DNA of 12,028 nt from NCBI GenBank assembly GCA_036375215.1, contig DASUSH010000099.1:1-12028 (forward strand). The letters are read 5' to 3'. Below the pieces are notes generated by a model that worked only from the letters and a program-made list of their open reading frames with translations, did no database searches and was not told where the DNA came from. This document shows positions 6,524-12,028 of the stretch, one piece after another; position 1 is the first letter of the stretch, and each line of letters begins with the position of its first letter. The position numbers were made by a program, and so were the translations under genes. The DNA comes from DASUSH01 sp036375215 (GTDB lineage Bacteria; Actinomycetota; Thermoleophilia; Solirubrobacterales; 70-9).

Positions 6524-8001
6524 GCGACGTCTTCGACACCCAGCCCGCGATGCCGCTGCCGTCGGGCGGCGGGCCGCGCACCGAGCACAGGCGAACCAAG
6601 ATCGTCGCCACCGTCGGGCCCGCGACCCGCGCCCCGGGCCGGCTCTGGGGGCTCGTCTCGGCCGGCGTCGACGTGCTGCGCCTCAACTTCTCGCACGGCA
6701 CGCGCGAGGACCACGCCGAGAACATCGCGCGGATCCGCAGGGCGGGCGAGGCCGTCGGCCGCGAGGTCGGGATCCTCGGCGACCTGCCGGGGCCGAAGCT
6801 CCGCCTCGACGACTTCGGCCACGACGTCGTCGTCCTGCACTCCGGCGACCGGATGGCCCTGACGACCGCGGAGGGCGAGGGCTCGCGCGAGCGCCTGCCG
6901 GTCGCCTGGGACGGCCTGCCGCAGGCCGTCGCGCCCGGTGACCACATCTATCTCGCGGATGGCAGGGTCCGGCTGCGCGCCATCGACGTCACCCAGCGCG
7001 AGGTCCACTGCGAGGTCGAGGCGGGGGGCGCCGTCGCCTCCCACCAGGGGATCAACCTGCCCGGCGCGACGACGGCCCTGCCGGCCGCCGGAGCCGACGA
7101 CCTCGACTGGGTCGACTTCGCGGTCGACCAGGGCATCGACCTGCTCGCGGTCTCGTTCGTGCGCAGCGCCGCCGACCTCGAGCCGGTCGCCGAGCGGCTC
7201 GCCGAGCGCGAGTGCGACATCCCGCTGATCGCGAAGATCGAGAAGCCGCAAGCCGCCGAAAACGCCGAGGAGATCGTGCTGGCCGCCGGCAGCGGGATCA
7301 TGGTCGCCCGCGGCGACCTCGGCATCGAGCTGCCGCTCTCGAAGGTCCCGGTCGTCCAGAAGCACCTGCTCCAGCTCGCCGGCCGCCACTCGAAGCCGTC
7401 GGTGACGGCGACGCAGATGCTCGCCTCGATGACGGCTACCCCGCGGCCCACGCGGGCGGAGGTGACCGACGTCGCCAACGCGATCTACGACGGCACCGAC
7501 GCGGTCATGCTCTCCGAGGAGACCGCGGTCGGCGAGCACCCGATCGAGGCGGTGCGGGTGATGGACCAGATCGCGCGCGAGACCGAGAAGGACCTCCCCT
7601 ACGAGGAGTGGCTTGTTCACCGCACCGAGCCGCGCCGCGACGAGATCGGCAACTCGGTCGCGCAGGGCGCGGTCGCGGCCACCTACAGCCTCGGCCTCGC
7701 CGCCCTCGTCGTGCCCACTCGCAGCGGCCGGACCGCCCGCCTCGTCTCCGCCTTCCGGCCGAAGGTGCCGGTGCTGGCGATCACCCCCCGGATCGAGACC
7801 GTGCGGCGGCTCAACCTGCTCTTCGGCGTCCAGACGAAGCTCTCCGAGGACTGGGAGAGCCTGCGCATGCTGCTCGACCAGTGCGCGCTGGCCGCCCGCG
7901 ACACCGGCGTCGCCAACTCGGGCGACCTGATCGGGATCACGGCCGGCCTCCCCGAGCAGGGGCTCGGCACCAACCTGTTCGAGGTCCACCGCGTGCCGTA
8001 A
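6520..8001 (+). CDS. pyk: pyruvate kinase
   Basis: Pyruvate kinase converts phosphoenolpyruvate and ADP to pyruvate and ATP, the last step of glycolysis, in the cytoplasm. The 493-residue protein has RRTKIVATVGPAT (24-36), the active-site strand RLNFSHGT (54-61), GDLPGPKLR (87-95), the catalytic lysine in KIEKPQ (K239), the metal-binding ARGDLGIELP (D266) and a TATQML...PRPTRAEVTDVANAIYDGTDAVML block. The C-terminal regulatory domain (about 365-493) is complete. About 20 residues precede the conserved core, and Met11 (6550) is an alternative start. Two positions differ from the common form: MLASM where MLESM or MLDSM is usual, and LSEETAVG where LSGETA is usual. It follows the P-type ATPase gene through an overlapping mini-ORF, so the two are probably co-transcribed. 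No Shine-Dalgarno lies directly before its ATG. Confidence 0.95.
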   Translation: MSDVFDTQPAMPLPSGGGPRTEHRRTKIVATVGPATRAPGRLWGLVSAGVDVLRLNFSHGTREDHAENIARIRRAGEAVGREVGILGDLPGPKLRLDDFGHDVVVLHSGDRMALTTAEGEGSRERLPVAWDGLPQAVAPGDHIYLADGRVRLRAIDVTQREVHCEVEAGGAVASHQGINLPGATTALPAAGADDLDWVDFAVDQGIDLLAVSFVRSAADLEPVAERLAERECDIPLIAKIEKPQAAENAEEIVLAAGSGIMVARGDLGIELPLSKVPVVQKHLLQLAGRHSKPSVTATQMLASMTATPRPTRAEVTDVANAIYDGTDAVMLSEETAVGEHPIEAVRVMDQIARETEKDLPYEEWLVHRTEPRRDEIGNSVAQGAVAATYSLGLAALVVPTRSGRTARLVSAFRPKVPVLAITPRIETVRRLNLLFGVQTKLSEDWESLRMLLDQCALAARDTGVANSGDLIGITAGLPEQGLGTNLFEVHRVP

Positions 8002-8095
8002 GGGGTCAGACCCCAAAGGGTCAGGTTGCCCCGTTTGGGTGAACGTGCCACCTGAGGGGTCTGACCCCGGGGGGGCAGGTTGCCCCGTTTGGGTG
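8002..8095. repeat. nested palindromic element, duplicated with a 54-bp period
   Basis: Two related units lie between the converging 3' ends of pyruvate kinase and the sterol desaturase-like gene. Unit 1 (8002-8041) is GGGGTCAGACCCC, 7 nt, then CAGGTTGCCCCGTTTGGGTG; unit 2 (8056-8095) is GGGGTCTGACCCC, 7 nt, then the identical 20-mer. The two 13-mers are exact reverse complements, so 8002-8014 can pair with 8056-8068 over 13 bp. Within that loop TCAGGT (8021-8026) pairs with ACCTGA (8050-8055), and CCC and GGG pair near the middle. The element starts on the base after the pyruvate kinase stop. It looks like an intergenic REP-type repeat and may also end transcription from both sides. No T-run follows either stem. 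Confidence 0.8.
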
Positions 8096-8100
8096 GCCGG

Positions 8101-8955
8101 TCAGCCGCGGGTCGACTCGACCGCGGGCGCGTCCTCCGGCTGCCAGCCGGGCCCGTGGTAGAGCAGGCCGAAGCGCGTGCGCCAGCTCTTCGTGCGCCGG
8201 ACGTCGTGCCAGAGCGCGATGTACTCGTGGAAGGCCACGCGGACCGGGTTGAAGGTGTTGACGTTCCTGGTGAGCCCGTAGCGGACCCGCTCGCCCTCGG
8301 GCTCGTAGGTGCCGAAGAGCTTGTCCCAGATGATCAGGATGCCGCCGTAGTTGCGGTCGAGGTACTGCTCCTGGGAGCCGTGGTGGACGCGGTGGTGCGA
8401 GGGCGTGTTCAGCACCGCCTCGAGCGGGCGCGGCAGCTTGCCGATCCGCTCGGTGTGGATCCAGAACTGGTAGATCAGGCTCCAGCTCTGGGCGAGCAGG
8501 ACCATCCACGGCTCGAACCCGACGAGCGGCATCCAGAGCCAGAACGGGGCGTAGGTCATCGGCACCCAGGTCTGGCGCAGCGCGGTCGAGAGGTTGTAGT
8601 GCTCGGAGGAGTGATGGACGACGTGGCTCGCCCAGAAGAAGCGGCTCTCGTGGGAGACGCGGTGAAACCAGTAGTAGGAGAAGTCGTCGGCGAAGAAGAG
8701 CAGCACCCAGACCCACCAGTCGTCGGCGGACAGCCGCAGCGGCGTCAGCTCGTAGAGGCCGACGTAGGCGGCGAGGACCGCGAACTTCCAGACGACGTTG
8801 ACCGCGACGTTGCCCAAGCCCATCGCCAGGCTGGTGCGGGTGTCCTTCGCCTCATAGCCGACGAGCTCGTCGTCGTGCGTGTGCCTGAACGAGTACGCCT
8901 CGACGACCAGGAGGAGCACGAAGAACGGGATCGCGTAGTAGAGGACCTCGGCCAT
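8101..8955 (-). CDS. sterol desaturase / fatty acid hydroxylase superfamily membrane protein
   Basis: This is an integral-membrane di-iron oxygenase-type protein, 284 residues, expected to hydroxylate or desaturate a lipid substrate using O2. Histidine clusters of the superfamily are all visible: HRVSH (HxxxH), HVVHH (HxxHH) a few residues later with SSEHYN following, and HHRVHHG in the C-terminal half. Hydrophobic segments occur at about 4-20, 50-70, 82-97 and in the region around the WLWMPLVGFEPWMVLL stretch. The family includes sterol desaturases, carotenoid hydroxylases and alkylglycerol monooxygenase, and the substrate cannot be chosen from sequence alone. ATG 8955 lies 17 nt past the stop of the thioesterase gene, so they form an operon; no strong Shine-Dalgarno is visible. 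The stop directly borders the palindromic element. Confidence 0.88.
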   Translation of the reverse strand: MAEVLYYAIPFFVLLLVVEAYSFRHTHDDELVGYEAKDTRTSLAMGLGNVAVNVVWKFAVLAAYVGLYELTPLRLSADDWWVWVLLFFADDFSYYWFHRVSHESRFFWASHVVHHSSEHYNLSTALRQTWVPMTYAPFWLWMPLVGFEPWMVLLAQSWSLIYQFWIHTERIGKLPRPLEAVLNTPSHHRVHHGSQEQYLDRNYGGILIIWDKLFGTYEPEGERVRYGLTRNVNTFNPVRVAFHEYIALWHDVRRTKSWRTRFGLLYHGPGWQPEDAPAVESTRG

Positions 8956-8972
8956 CTGCAGCCCGGCAAAGG

Positions 8973-9398
8973 CTAGTCGCGGGACGGGGCCACGAACTGG
9001 GTCACGACGAGGTTGGCGACGAGCCGGTCGCCGTCGGTCACGCGGGCCTCGACGACGTGGGTCGTGCGGCCGGCGTGGAGGTGGCGGGCGGTGGCGATCA
9101 GCTCGCGCCCCGGGAGGCCGGCGCCGAAGACGTTCAGCTTCATCTCGATCGTCGTGAAGTCGTGGCCGGGCGGCAGGTGCAGGAAGGTCTGCCAGGCGGC
9201 GACCGAGTCGGCGAGCGCGACCCAGGCGCCGCCGTGGACGACCCCGCCGGGGTGCAGGTGGCGCCGGTCGACGACGATTCGCCCGGTCGAGAACTCCTCG
9301 GTGAACTCGAGCGGCTCGACGCCGAGGTCACCCGGGAAGCTGCCGGCGATCCGGGCGCGGATCGTCTCAGGGGTGATGTCGGGATTGACCGCCGCCAC
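8973..9398 (-). CDS. PaaI-type hotdog-fold thioesterase
   Basis: A 141-residue single-domain hotdog protein, probably hydrolysing acyl-CoA or aryl-CoA thioesters in the cytoplasm. The family core is clear: HPGGVVHGGAWVALADSVAA (HGG plus a downstream Asp in the helix), then TTIEMKLNVFGAG, matching the EMKINF strand of PaaI-like enzymes, and the THVVEARVTDGDRLVA strand. The start chosen is GTG at 9398; an upstream ATG at 9443 in the same frame would add 15 residues with no family similarity and lie wholly inside the preceding gene. With GTG 9398 the gene still overlaps the end of the secreted repeat protein by 32 nt. A TAGGGT hexamer 8 nt before the GTG suggests a leaderless transcript. The sterol desaturase-like gene follows after 17 nt. 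The substrate is unknown. Confidence 0.85.
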   Translation of the reverse strand: MAAVNPDITPETIRARIAGSFPGDLGVEPLEFTEEFSTGRIVVDRRHLHPGGVVHGGAWVALADSVAAWQTFLHLPPGHDFTTIEMKLNVFGAGLPGRELIATARHLHAGRTTHVVEARVTDGDRLVANLVVTQFVAPSRD

Positions 9399-11148
9399 GC
9401 CGGCGGACCCTATCCCGCAGCCGGACCGCGAGCTCGTCCGCATCGGCGCGTCCGGTGTCGTCCGAGGCGGCGACGTCGATGCGGACCTTCACCCGCCCGC
9501 CGCGCCGCCGAAGCGCCCGCTCCGCCGCCTTTCGGCCCTTCTTCCGGATCCGCAGCTTGAGCCGTTCGGGCACGCCGGCCGCGAGCTCGGCGCGGCGGCT
9601 TCCGGTGGCGAACCGGCGAACGCGCAGCGCCCTCCGGCGCCCCTTCGCGCGGACCGTCATCAGGCCCTTCGCCAGCACCGAGCAGCCGAGGTTGCAGCGC
9701 GCGCGGACGGCGACGTTGCGGCGCAGGCGCTGCCGCGGCTTCGCGCTCAGCTCGAGCTCGAGCGGGTCGGCCTGCGGCGGCGGGCGCGGGTCCGGCCCGG
9801 GGTCGGTGTCCTTCGCGATCCGCCAGGGCTCGCGGCCGGCGGTCGGCTCGGACGCGGAGAAGAGGAGGGTCGCGCCGAGCGGCGTCAGCCCGGCCGGGGA
9901 GGCGCTCCCCGCGCCGGGGTCGATGTCCGTGACCTGCGTGATCTGCTCCTCGTCGACGCGCCAGAGCTCGCGGCCGTCCATCCCTTCGTTCGCGGTGAAG
10001 TGCAGGGCATCGTCGAAGCCCGCGAGCTCACCCGGGGTCGCGCCCTGGGCGCCGGGGCGCAGGTCGACGACGCGGGCGGTGGTCACCCCGTCCGTCCGCC
10101 AGAGCTCGTTGCCCGTGGTCCCGTCGGTCGCGTCGAACCAGAGGAAGCCGGCGAAGGGGAAGAGCTCGGACTGGAAGGTCCCGTCTCCGGCGCCGGGCCG
10201 GATGTCGGCGACCCGCCCGGTCGCGGCTCCGTCGGTGCGCCAGAGCTCGGTGCCGAAGATTCCCTCGTCGGCGGTGAAGTACAGGCGATCCGCGAAGACC
10301 GCGAAGCCGCCGGGGAATGACGACCCGGCGCCCGGGAAGATGTTGGCGACCTGATTCGTGACGGCGCCGTTCGTTCGCCACAGCTCGGTTCCGGCCGCCG
10401 GCGAGGAGGCCTGGAAGTAGACCCGCCCGGAGAAGGCGGTGAGCTCGTTGGGGAAGGCATCGCCCGCCCCGGGGTTGATGTTCGTCACCCGGGCGGTGGT
10501 CGTCCCGTCGGAGCGCCAGACCTCGGAGCCGTCGGCGGCGGTGTCCGCCTCGAAGTAGACGTGCCCGCCGAGCACCGCGAAGTCGGTCGGTGTCGAGCTC
10601 CCGGCGCCCGGCTCGATGTCCTCCACCTGCTCGGTCGTGACCCCGTCCGTGCGCCAGAGCTCGGCTCCGTCGGCGGCGTCTCGAGCGCGGAAGTAGAGCG
10701 AGGAGTCGAGCGCGGTCAGCCCGACCGGCGAAGATTGCACCGCGCCCGGGTTGATGTCGGCGACGCGCTCGGTCGTAACCCCGTCGGTGCGCCAGAGCTC
10801 GCGACCGGTCGTCCCGTCGTTGGCGGCGAAGTAGAGCCGGCCGCCGAACGGCGTGAAGCCGCCCGGGTCGGAGGCGCCGGGCCCCGGATTGATGTCGGCG
10901 ACGCGCTCGGCGGCGAAGCCGTCGGTGCGCCACAGCTCGGTCCCGCCGACCCCGTCGTCGGCCTCGAAGTAGGCGTGCTCGCCGAGGCGCGCGAAGCCCC
11001 CCGAAAGGGAATCGGCGGGCCCGGGGTTCAGGTCGGCGACCCGTTCCGGCGACAGCGTCTGCGCGGCCGCGGGCCCGGGAACGAAAAGCGCCGCGACGAG
11101 CGCCACGGCCCCCGCTCCTCGCCTCCACGTCCTCGGGCCGAAGCCCAC
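9367..11148 (-). CDS. secreted repeat protein with nine ELWRTDG repeats
   Basis: A 593-residue exported protein of unknown function. Residues 1-30 form a signal peptide (WRRGAGAVALVAALFVPGPAAA, probable cleavage after AAA/AQ). Residues 32-447 are nine tandem repeats of 45-48 residues, each with a V-x-D-I-x-PG turn, a hydrophobic LYF strand and an ELWRTDG end; the eighth and ninth are degenerate (ELWRVD, EPWRIA). Such repeats suggest a beta-propeller, one blade per repeat. A Pro-rich linker (about 449-460) leads to an Arg/Lys-rich beta domain (about 461-593) with one cysteine pair, CNLGC, possibly binding the cell wall. The start is GTG at 11148 with GGAGG about 11 nt upstream; an out-of-frame ATG at 11155 leads into a shadow frame. 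It lies 42 nt after the crotonase stop. Function, ligand and partner are unknown. Confidence 0.82.
   Translation of the reverse strand: MGFGPRTWRRGAGAVALVAALFVPGPAAAQTLSPERVADLNPGPADSLSGGFARLGEHAYFEADDGVGGTELWRTDGFAAERVADINPGPGASDPGGFTPFGGRLYFAANDGTTGRELWRTDGVTTERVADINPGAVQSSPVGLTALDSSLYFRARDAADGAELWRTDGVTTEQVEDIEPGAGSSTPTDFAVLGGHVYFEADTAADGSEVWRSDGTTTARVTNINPGAGDAFPNELTAFSGRVYFQASSPAAGTELWRTNGAVTNQVANIFPGAGSSFPGGFAVFADRLYFTADEGIFGTELWRTDGAATGRVADIRPGAGDGTFQSELFPFAGFLWFDATDGTTGNELWRTDGVTTARVVDLRPGAQGATPGELAGFDDALHFTANEGMDGRELWRVDEEQITQVTDIDPGAGSASPAGLTPLGATLLFSASEPTAGREPWRIAKDTDPGPDPRPPPQADPLELELSAKPRQRLRRNVAVRARCNLGCSVLAKGLMTVRAKGRRRALRVRRFATGSRRAELAAGVPERLKLRIRKKGRKAAERALRRRGGRVKVRIDVAASDDTGRADADELAVRLRDRVRRRGGGQSRHHP
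9407..9412 (-). promoter_or_regulatory. candidate -10 element for a leaderless thioesterase transcript
   Basis: TAGGGT on the minus strand ends 8 nt before GTG 9398, which puts the expected transcription start at or next to the initiation codon. It lies inside the last codons of the repeat-protein gene, and no good -35 is seen at 16-18 bp. There is no Shine-Dalgarno, which fits a leaderless start. Confidence 0.35.
9808..11055 (-). repeat. nine tandem coding repeats with a period near 138 bp
   Basis: Nine consecutive units of 135-144 bp encode the 45-48-residue repeats of the secreted protein. Units 2-6 and 8 are exactly 46 codons, unit 1 is 48, unit 7 is 47 and unit 9 is 45. The best-conserved words at DNA level are those encoding ELWRTDG and DINPGAG. 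The units are clearly diverged from one another, so this is an old internal duplication rather than a recent expansion. Confidence 0.85.
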
Positions 11149-11171
11149 CTCGCATCCACCTCCAAGGCCCC

Positions 11172-11203
11172 CGGCCTCGCACCGCGAAGACTACCCGAGG
11201 CCG
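11172..11203 (-). terminator. weak hairpin spanning the crotonase stop codon
   Basis: CGGCCTCG (11172-11179) and CGAGGCCG (11196-11203) pair over 8 bp around a 16-nt loop that contains the crotonase TAG (11193-11191). No T-run follows. It could reduce read-through from the crotonase gene into the repeat-protein gene, but coding constraint on one arm and the large loop make this tentative. Confidence 0.25.
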
Positions 11204-12028
11204 AAGTCCCCGAACGGCTCGTCGCGCTCGCGGACCGCCTCCTTGAACCCCGCCTCGGCGGCGCGGCGCTGGAAGCCGTAGCCCTCCGGGGTGTGGCGGG
11301 CGATGCCGTCGAAGAAGGTCGCGGTGAGCTGGGTCTGGGCGAGCCCCTGCGCCTCGATCGTCGAGTTGACGAGCGCCTTGTGCATGACGAGCTGGTTGAT
11401 CGGGAGCCGCGCGACGCGCTCGAGGAGCGCCTCGAACGCGCCGTCGAGCTCGGCGGCGGGCGCGGCCTCGGTCGCGAGGCCCCACTCCGCCGCCTCGGTC
11501 CCGCTGAGGCTGTCGCCGGTGAGGAGCAGCCGCTTCGCCCGCCCGGCGCCGATCCGGTGCGCCCACAGCGCGGTGGTCGGCACCCCCCAGACCCGCGCCG
11601 GCGGGTAGCCGATCTTGGCGCGATCCTCGACGACGAGCAGGTCCGAGCAGAGCGCCATGTCGGTGCCGCCGGCGACGCAGAAGCCGTGGACCTTGCAGAC
11701 CACGGGCTTCTCCGAGTGGAAGAGGCTCATGAAGCCACGGACGTTCCGCGACATCATCTGGAAGTCGGTGACCGGGTCCCAGGTGCCCTCGGGATCGTGG
11801 TTGCGCGCGATCGTCAGCGGGTCGAGCGGGGACCCGGCAGGCACGTCGGGGTCGCCCAGCTGCCCGTCGCCCATGCGCTCGGCCGAAGCGACGAGGTCGT
11901 AACCGCCGCAGAAGCCGCTGCCGTTGCCGGCGAGCGCGATCACGTGCACCTCGGGGTCGAGGTTGGCGCGCTCGACGCAGGCGGCGAGCTCGCGCGGCAT
12001 CTCCAGGGTGATCCCGTTGCCGCGCTCG
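11191..12028 (-). CDS. crotonase superfamily protein (enoyl-CoA hydratase/isomerase-like), 5' end outside window
   Basis: This acyl-CoA-handling crotonase-fold protein runs off the right edge: the frame continues upstream of the ATG at 12000 as ERGNGITLE, which matches the usual crotonase N-terminus, so 12000 is internal. Numbering from that Met, the first oxyanion-hole strand is GNGSGFCGGYDL (25-36) and the second is KVHGFCVAGGTD (103-114). The two catalytic glutamates of rat mitochondrial enoyl-CoA hydratase align with D114 and P134, so the classic hydratase pair is absent. About 35 extra residues separate the two oxyanion motifs and include DPVTDFQMMSRN. From memory, mycobacterial crotonases share this insert and the C-terminal FDGIARHTPEG...RDEPFGDFG block, so it is a known subfamily of uncertain reaction. 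The stop is TAG at 11191-11193. The secreted repeat gene follows after 42 nt. Confidence 0.87.
   Translation of the reverse strand, partial: ERGNGITLEMPRELAACVERANLDPEVHVIALAGNGSGFCGGYDLVASAERMGDGQLGDPDVPAGSPLDPLTIARNHDPEGTWDPVTDFQMMSRNVRGFMSLFHSEKPVVCKVHGFCVAGGTDMALCSDLLVVEDRAKIGYPPARVWGVPTTALWAHRIGAGRAKRLLLTGDSLSGTEAAEWGLATEAAPAAELDGAFEALLERVARLPINQLVMHKALVNSTIEAQGLAQTQLTATFFDGIARHTPEGYGFQRRAAEAGFKEAVRERDEPFGDFGLG

Noticed and set aside
6139..8016. A 625-codon minus-strand open frame opposite pyruvate kinase
   Set aside because: It is a shadow of a well-conserved enzyme gene, with no recognisable domain and biased composition.
8002..8095. CRISPR array
   Set aside because: There are only two copies of a 20-mer, with related palindromes in the would-be spacer, and no cas gene is nearby. 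The layout is a duplicated palindromic element.
9808..11055. Non-coding minisatellite or CRISPR-like array
   Set aside because: The 138-bp period keeps frame, encodes a conserved 46-residue motif, and varies mostly at non-conserved residues, so it is a protein repeat.
12000..12028. ATG at 12000 as the true start of the crotonase gene
   Set aside because: The frame continues upstream to the edge with residues matching the usual crotonase N-terminus, so the start lies outside the window.

Overview
The window is GC-rich (roughly 70 percent or more by eye) bacterial chromosome with tightly packed genes. The protein set points to a high-GC actinobacterium: a mycobacterial CtpE-like P-type ATPase, a mycobacterial-type crotonase, and a secreted repeat protein whose Arg/Lys-rich C-terminal tail I associate with Thermoleophilia (Solirubrobacterales-type) genomes. 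The class-level guess is inference from protein style, not from a marker gene.

Layout. Positions 1-138 hold a GC-rich hairpin and, at the very edge, a possible start of a leftward gene. Positions 139-3927 (minus strand) are a complete four-gene quaternary-amine/osmoprotectant ABC importer, transcribed ATPase (with C-terminal CBS domains), permease, permease, lipoprotein binding protein. The first three genes are linked by 4-base start/stop overlaps; the last has its own leader with a hairpin and a likely separate promoter. A 59-bp divergent intergenic region (3928-3986) carries a perfect 10-bp inverted repeat over the likely ATPase promoter. Rightwards from 3987 run a CtpE-like cation P-type ATPase and pyruvate kinase (to 8001), joined by a 13-codon mini-ORF that overlaps both genes by ATGA. 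A 94-bp nested palindromic repeat element fills the gap at 8002-8100, between converging genes. From the right edge leftwards (minus strand) come a crotonase (5' end outside the window), a secreted protein with nine ELWRTDG repeats, a PaaI-type hotdog thioesterase and a sterol desaturase/fatty acid hydroxylase family membrane protein.

How the genes relate. The ABC genes form one transporter for glycine betaine, choline or a similar compatible solute. The P-type ATPase (probably Ca2+) and pyruvate kinase look co-transcribed and possibly translationally coupled. The crotonase, thioesterase and hydroxylase families all act on acyl-CoA or lipid substrates, but a shared pathway is only a guess.

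No obviously new multi-gene system is present. The most interesting non-coding signals are the duplicated palindromic element at 8002-8095, the divergent operator-like palindrome at 3933-3963, the mini-ORF bridge at 6482-6523, and a recurring TAGGRT -10-like motif just upstream of several starts, some of them apparently leaderless.
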